A DNA stretch of 13,779 nucleotides from CAYNFS01 sp964396685 (lineage in GTDB: Bacteria > Patescibacteriota > Doudnabacteria > UBA920 > 2-01-FULL-46-14): contig CAYNFS010000019.1 in the NCBI GenBank assembly GCA_964396685.1, forward strand, positions 1-13,779. Reading direction: 5' to 3'. The translations under genes were made by a program, and so were the position numbers. Under the pieces are notes generated by a model. The model was not told the DNA's origin, did not search any database, and saw only the letters and a list, made by a program, of their open reading frames with translations. Of the stretch, positions 10,876-13,779 are shown piece after piece; within the stretch, counting starts at the first letter, position 1; every line of letters starts with the position of its first letter.

Positions 10876-12507
10876 ATGTCTAAACCGTCAATGTTTTCAC
10901 GTGAAAAACTATCAAGATTTGGCTTATCTAAGCTATTTTTTTACATTTTACTGATCGCCCTCCCCTTTTCAACGCGAAAAATCTGGTTTTCACGTGAAAG
11001 TTTCTTTTTCAATTATCATATTTTTTACCATGATTACTATTTATACTTGACAGATTTAGTTATTTTTGGTCTAATTTTGGCTTGGTTATGGGAAAACAGG
11101 AGATATTCGCCTGAAAACACCCCCTCTCAATCTCCCCCGATTCAAGGAACAGGGGGAGAAAGTAGTAGGTTGCTCCACAGAATAACCACAAGAATTTCAC
11201 AAGATATCCTCTATCGCCTGCTTTTGGCTTTTTGGCTCATTTTAGCCATTTCTGTCATATTTTCACGTGAAAACTCGCTTGGATTTTATGATTTAGGGAA
11301 ATTTAGTGAGTTTTTCCTGCTTTTTGCTTATGTTAGAGAAAACATCAAGTTTTCACCCCCCACCACTTCCGAAGAGCAACAATTTTCACATGAAAACACC
11401 CGGACAGAAGTGGTACGGGGCAGGCGTGAAAAAATTTTTGCTTTTTGGCTTATTTTAGCCTTTCTCTGGTTTCAGAGCATACTTGCCATAGCTCAATACC
11501 TGACTCAATCCTCTATTGGGTTCAAATTTCTTGGTGAAGAACACTTAAGGCCGGGGTTAAAAGGTGTGGCTGAATTTTTTTCCCATAGGGTGGCAAGCCC
11601 CTTTATTCAGTCAATTTTCCCTTATCTAAGCCCCATCTCGGATGTAACTGTTAATGTCCGGGCTTATGGCACACTTCCCCACCCCAATGTCTTGGCAGGG
11701 CTTCTTTTTGTGGGGATTTTAATTAATATCTACCTTCTTTATTTTTCGAGAAGGAAGTTTGTGCTGGCAACATCTTTGATTTTACTCACCACTGGTCTTG
11801 TAGTAACCTTTTCGAGACTAGCTTGGGTCGTAACAATTGCAGCTGTAATTGTCTGGTTTTTTTTGATATTTTGGAAAATTAGACAACCTCACATGGAGGA
11901 AATAACAGGCGGAGCGGTTAGGACAGCGCTTGTTCAATATTTTCCGGGCAGACTTGCGCTAATTGCTCTGGCGCTTTTGCTCTCTTTGTTTCTTAATTTA
12001 TTAATGTTCGGGCCGCAAATCCAAGACAGACTTTTTGGAATCTCTCCTAACCAAAGAAGCCTGGTCAATGACGAGAGTCTCCAAGATCGCAAGATTTTCA
12101 ACGAGATTGCAATAGCCCAGATAAAACAAAACCCCTTGTTCGGGGTGGGGCTTAAAAATTTTGTCTTAAGAATGGATGGGTTTGCAGGGGAGAGGCTAAA
12201 GCCTTATTTGCATCAGCCAGTCCACAATATCTATTTTTTAATTACCGCCGAAAGCGGGATTTCTGCGCTTTTTGTTTTTTTCTTGTTTCTTTTTAATGTT
12301 GCGCGACCCTGCTTGTCGGGGTCGAGTCGCGCTAAACGCGACGATCCGGTTTTTGATTACACTTTATTAATAATCTTTTTCGGTTTCTTGTCGATTGGGC
12401 TTTTTGATCACTATCTTTGGACCATCCAGCAGGGGAGTCTAATCTTTTGGATCATGCTTGGACTGCTCGCTGGTTCTTCACCCCCAAACCGGAAGCCACG
12501 GGTGTAA
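10876..12507 (+). CDS. O-antigen ligase / Wzy-like polytopic membrane protein
   Basis: A predicted glycan ligase or polymerase of the Wzy_C/WaaL superfamily, acting on undecaprenyl-linked glycans at the outer face of the membrane. At 543 aa it has about 10-12 hydrophobic segments, e.g. near residues 16-33, 52-72, 112-130, 190-210, 270-290, 295-330, 358-380, 445-465 and 495-530. The superfamily pattern is in VVTFSRLAWVV, then NPLFGVGLKNF, then HQPVHNIYFLITAESG, the last containing the conserved His. The N-terminal third carries repeated FSRE(K/S/N) peptides, each encoded by TTTTCACGTGAAA. Palindromic inserts encode TPSQSPPIQGTGGESSR, SPPTTSEEQQFSHENTRTEV and PCLSGSSRAKRDDP. The stop lies in a fourth hairpin. 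Substrate unknown; an S-layer or surface glycan role is inferred. Confidence 0.82.
   Translation: MSKPSMFSREKLSRFGLSKLFFYILLIALPFSTRKIWFSRESFFFNYHIFYHDYYLYLTDLVIFGLILAWLWENRRYSPENTPSQSPPIQGTGGESSRLLHRITTRISQDILYRLLLAFWLILAISVIFSRENSLGFYDLGKFSEFFLLFAYVRENIKFSPPTTSEEQQFSHENTRTEVVRGRREKIFAFWLILAFLWFQSILAIAQYLTQSSIGFKFLGEEHLRPGLKGVAEFFSHRVASPFIQSIFPYLSPISDVTVNVRAYGTLPHPNVLAGLLFVGILINIYLLYFSRRKFVLATSLILLTTGLVVTFSRLAWVVTIAAVIVWFFLIFWKIRQPHMEEITGGAVRTALVQYFPGRLALIALALLLSLFLNLLMFGPQIQDRLFGISPNQRSLVNDESLQDRKIFNEIAIAQIKQNPLFGVGLKNFVLRMDGFAGERLKPYLHQPVHNIYFLITAESGISALFVFFLFLFNVARPCLSGSSRAKRDDPVFDYTLLIIFFGFLSIGLFDHYLWTIQQGSLIFWIMLGLLAGSSPPNRKPRV
10894..11396. repeat. Cluster of TTTTCACGTGAAAA (parS-like) palindromes
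   Basis: Exact or near copies: 10894-10907 (perfect), 10987-11000 (last base differs), 11260-11273 (perfect), 11383-11396 (one change, CACATG). A diverged copy lies at 11104-11117 (3 changes). A split copy has TTTTCAC at 11350-11356 and GTGAAAA at 11426-11432. The 12-bp core TTTCACGTGAAA equals the core of the ParB-binding site parS; the flanking G/C pair of parS is T/A here. All lie in the same reading frame. I saw no full copy elsewhere in the window. Confidence 0.8.
11131..11159 (+). repeat. In-frame palindrome F in the O-antigen-ligase-like gene
   Basis: TCTCCCCC (11131-11138) pairs with GGGGGAGA (11152-11159) around a 13-nt loop. It encodes QSPPIQGTGGE in a hydrophilic loop between membrane segments. 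Confidence 0.65.
11357..11425 (+). repeat. 69-bp in-frame insert splitting a TTTTCACGTGAAAA site
   Basis: Arms ACCACTTC (11362-11369) and GAAGTGGT (11407-11414) are centred on the intact copy at 11383-11396. Immediately outside lie TTTTCAC and GTGAAAA, which join to a perfect 14-mer if 11357-11425 is removed. The removal deletes 23 codons and keeps the frame (KFSREKIF). Confidence 0.65.
12305..12342 (+). repeat. In-frame double hairpin G in the O-antigen-ligase-like gene
   Basis: GACCC/GGGTC (12305-12309 with 12319-12323) is followed by GTCGCG/CGCGAC (12326-12331 with 12337-12342). It encodes RPCLSGSSRAKRDD in a loop between hydrophobic segments. Confidence 0.6.
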
Positions 12508-12524
12508 ACCCGTGGTGTGGGGGT
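12480..12524 (+). repeat. Palindromic element H holding the stop of the O-antigen-ligase-like gene
   Basis: Inner stem CCACGGGT/ACCCGTGG (12496-12503 with 12508-12515) closes on GTAA, whose TAA is the stop codon. The outer arms ACCCCCA/TGGGGGT (12480-12486 with 12518-12524) enclose it. The last residues SPPNRKPRV are repeat-encoded. Confidence 0.7.
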
Positions 12525-12530
12525 TCACAT

Positions 12531-12551
12531 AAAAAACAGCCCTTGTGGCTG
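12531..12551 (-). terminator. Intrinsic terminator for the minus-strand membrane gene
   Basis: On the minus strand CAGCC and GGCTG pair around ACAAG, followed by six T. It is 60 nt after the stop of the 103-aa gene at 12611. The bases between hold AT-rich repeat-like sequence and a small AACAAC/GTTGTT hairpin (12591-12605), no gene. Confidence 0.6.
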
Positions 12552-12610
12552 CCGGAGGAGAATTAAGAGTTAAGTATTAAGAGATTGGTTAACAACTTTG
12601 TTGTTCCCTC

Positions 12611-12922
12611 TTATGGGTCGCAAATGTGAAATAAGCAAAACGTTCCTCGATAAATAAAATAAGCAAGATTAGCAACGGTAAATAGCCAAAGTAAAATTAG
12701 AACAAAAATTTTTGCTTGGGAAGCTTTATTTCTTTTAACCGAATAAAGATAAATTAGACCATAAATGAGGACGAAAAAGCCGGCAAGCACTTCGCCGAGC
12801 CACGTCAATGTTGGCAAATAAAGTCCGCGGAGTATAAGGATACCTCCAAGCCTAAATAAGAAATAAAGCGTTATTCCTATAAATAAAATAAGGCCCCTTT
12901 TGCGCAATTTTTGATCTTCCAT
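12611..12922 (-). CDS. Small membrane protein of unknown function
   Basis: Family not recognised. The 103-aa protein has a basic N-terminus (MEDQKLRKRG) and three clear hydrophobic segments (about 9-31, 39-61 and 71-91). The loop between segments two and three is basic (SVKRNKASQAK), suggesting a cytoplasmic loop. C-terminal CLFHICDP has two Cys. Clean membrane topology and a downstream terminator support a real gene. TAGAAT lies 6 nt before the ATG with no Shine-Dalgarno, which would fit a leaderless transcript. Confidence 0.65.
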   Translation of the reverse strand: MEDQKLRKRGLILFIGITLYFLFRLGGILILRGLYLPTLTWLGEVLAGFFVLIYGLIYLYSVKRNKASQAKIFVLILLWLFTVANLAYFIYRGTFCLFHICDP

Positions 12923-12947
12923 TTTTTTATTCTATCAAAAAGCTCAA

Positions 12948-13241
12948 CTAAAGGAAAGTTTGGTGGTCTATTCTTAAAATAGTTCGGACGCATTTCGCCG
13001 CCTGTGGCGGCGGGGGTTTGGCCAAAAATTCCGCTTGCCCGTCCGAAGCTTTGCGAAGGAGGGAACCGAAATCCTGAACTTTGACAATTTCAAGTTTTTC
13101 TCTGGCGGCAAATTCTTTTAAGAAATAAAAAACCTTAGAAGAGCAGGGGGTCTTAGATCGTCGAAAAAAATACTGTCGACTACTTGCCAGATTCTCCCTC
13201 GGAGCTTTCTGATTTTCCACCAGACTTTCTCTGGATTCCAA
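12948..13241 (-). CDS. Hypothetical or chimeric ORF built largely from repeats
   Basis: Not recognised. The 97-aa frame overlaps the start of its sequence with the end of the 136-aa gene (13180-13241) in another frame, so its true start, if any, is probably further in. The middle (KVFYFLKEFAAREKLEIVKVQ) looks protein-like. The rest is encoded by repeats: the 55-bp inverted repeat (13027-13081, VQDFGSLLRKASDGQAEF) and a CGCCGCC/GGCGGCG hairpin (12996-13012, PPPPQAAK). It may be the tail of a broken gene. Confidence 0.3.
   Translation of the reverse strand: MESRESLVENQKAPRENLASSRQYFFRRSKTPCSSKVFYFLKEFAAREKLEIVKVQDFGSLLRKASDGQAEFLAKPPPPQAAKCVRTILRIDHQTFL
13027..13081. repeat. Inverted repeat arm 1 (55 bp, exact)
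   Basis: Exact reverse complement of 13725-13779. It contains TGCCCGTCCG, shared with the nested element near 5804-5812, so it looks like a member of a dispersed GC-rich repeat family. Confidence 0.9.
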
Positions 13242-13590
13242 GTTTTTCTTCCTCGAAATGTCTTAAAGCGTCTACTGTTTCTTTAAGCTTATTTCCAGCT
13301 TCAACAACCTGCTCAGTAAGTCTATTATATGTTGCATTTAATTCGTTAGCTTCCTCCTGTGATGTTGCGTATAACTTCTGAACTTTCTTCTCTGCCTGTT
13401 CCGAGGTCTTTCCCTGCAGAAAATCAATACCATGTCTCAAATCGTAAAAAACTCTGGCAAACCCCTTAAATGGCTGAGGTGTATCTATTACCCACTCTTT
13501 TAAACGTTTCCCTTCTTTCTCTTTGGCAGTTTTAGCTTGTTCTGTTGCCTCTTCATACTTTTCTCGTGAGTATTCTTTATTTTCAAACAT
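13180..13590 (-). CDS. Charged coiled-coil protein of unknown function
   Basis: Family not recognised. The 136-aa protein is highly charged. Residues 4-32 (ENKEYSREKYEEATEQAKTAKEKEGKRLK) and 62-118 are predicted helical or coiled-coil by their E/K/A/Q heptad-like composition. A central more conserved-looking patch is PQPFKGFARVFYDLRHGIDFLQG (39-60). The tail SGGKSESSEGESGK is disordered. There is no signal peptide or membrane segment. No Shine-Dalgarno is seen before the ATG. It lies between the two arms of the 55-bp inverted repeat. Confidence 0.6.
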   Translation of the reverse strand: MFENKEYSREKYEEATEQAKTAKEKEGKRLKEWVIDTPQPFKGFARVFYDLRHGIDFLQGKTSEQAEKKVQKLYATSQEEANELNATYNRLTEQVVEAGNKLKETVDALRHFEEEKLGIQRKSGGKSESSEGESGK

Positions 13591-13615
13591 ATTAGTACAA
13601 ATTATTGAATTAAGA

Positions 13616-13643
13616 TTAGAAAGCCGACTAAACTTTCTATAAT
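13616..13643 (+). promoter_or_regulatory. Possible promoter near the right edge
   Basis: TTAGAA (13616-13621), a 16-bp spacer, then a perfect TATAAT (13638-13643), only 4 nt before an ATG at 13648. It would give a leaderless transcript of the partial ORF at the edge. Confidence 0.4.
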
Positions 13644-13647
13644 TGAA

Positions 13648-13779
13648 ATGATTAAAAAATTTCTTTTCCCAAAATTAAAATGCAGTTCGAACCGATATTT
13701 TTATCAGGTTCTTTGGCAGTTTTTAAGTTCAGGATTTCGGTTCCCTCCTTCGCAAAGCTTCGGACGGGCAAGCGGAATT
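13648..13779 (+). CDS. Possible partial ORF running off the window
   Basis: An open frame of 44 codons beginning MIKKFLFPKLKCSSNRYFYQ with no stop before the edge. Its second half is the 55-bp repeat. The TATAAT just upstream is the main support. The product is not recognised and it could be spurious. Confidence 0.22.
   Translation, partial: MIKKFLFPKLKCSSNRYFYQVLWQFLSSGFRFPPSQSFGRASGI
13725..13779. repeat. Inverted repeat arm 2 (55 bp, exact, ends at the window edge)
   Basis: Reverse complement of 13027-13081 with no mismatch. The match stops at 13724/13082 on one side and at the window end on the other, so the repeat may be longer. Confidence 0.9.

Noticed and set aside
10894..11432. A CRISPR array in the repeated 14-mers
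   Set aside because: The repeats are too short, irregularly spaced and inside a coding frame, with no spacer structure.

Overview
The gene set and gene shapes suggest a streamlined, probably Patescibacteria/CPR-like (Parcubacteria-type) bacterium. The hints are a Mur ligase without its N-terminal domain, a 120-residue TsaB, a FemAB-like enzyme, an O-antigen-ligase-like protein and many GC-rich palindromic repeats. This placement is inferred from gene style; no rRNA or clear lineage marker is present. TGA ends at least six genes here, so the code looks standard.

Layout. 1-2811 (+): 3' part of polA, a FemAB-like aminoacyltransferase and rpsT. 2899-4893 (-): uvrB, convergent with rpsT across a perfect 30-bp palindrome. 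4894-5089: divergent spacer holding a nested palindromic element. 5090-9125 (+): a tight run of ruvA, Mur ligase, tsaB-like, ABC ATPase and ABC-2 permease, closed by a strong bidirectional terminator. 9165-9791 (-): a secreted or anchored lysozyme-like protein with its own promoter and a long 5'-leader hairpin. 10011-10740 (-): tRNA-Val(TAC), a decayed HD-hydrolase gene interrupted by a 100-N scaffold gap, and tRNA-Leu(GAG) with a near-consensus promoter. 10876-12507 (+): an O-antigen-ligase-like polytopic protein. 12611-13590 (-): small unrecognised proteins. The last 55 bases are an exact inverted copy of 13027-13081.

Functionally the window mixes DNA replication and repair (polA, uvrB, ruvA), translation (rpsT, tsaB-like, two tRNAs) and cell envelope work (FemAB-like, Mur ligase, lysozyme-like, O-antigen-ligase-like, ABC exporter).

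The most unusual feature is the load of short GC-rich palindromes placed in frame inside protein genes. They occur in polA, twice in femAB-like, in uvrB, in and around the Mur ligase, and three times inside plus once at the end of the O-antigen-ligase-like gene. Two copies in one gene are read in different frames and differ mainly by a compensatory base-pair change. Other copies supply stop codons and Shine-Dalgarno sequences. This resembles the Rickettsia palindromic element phenomenon. A second, separate repeat, the 14-mer TTTTCACGTGAAAA, is clustered in the 5' part of the O-antigen-ligase-like gene. Its 12-bp core equals that of the chromosomal parS site, and one copy appears to have been split at its exact centre by a 69-bp in-frame insertion.
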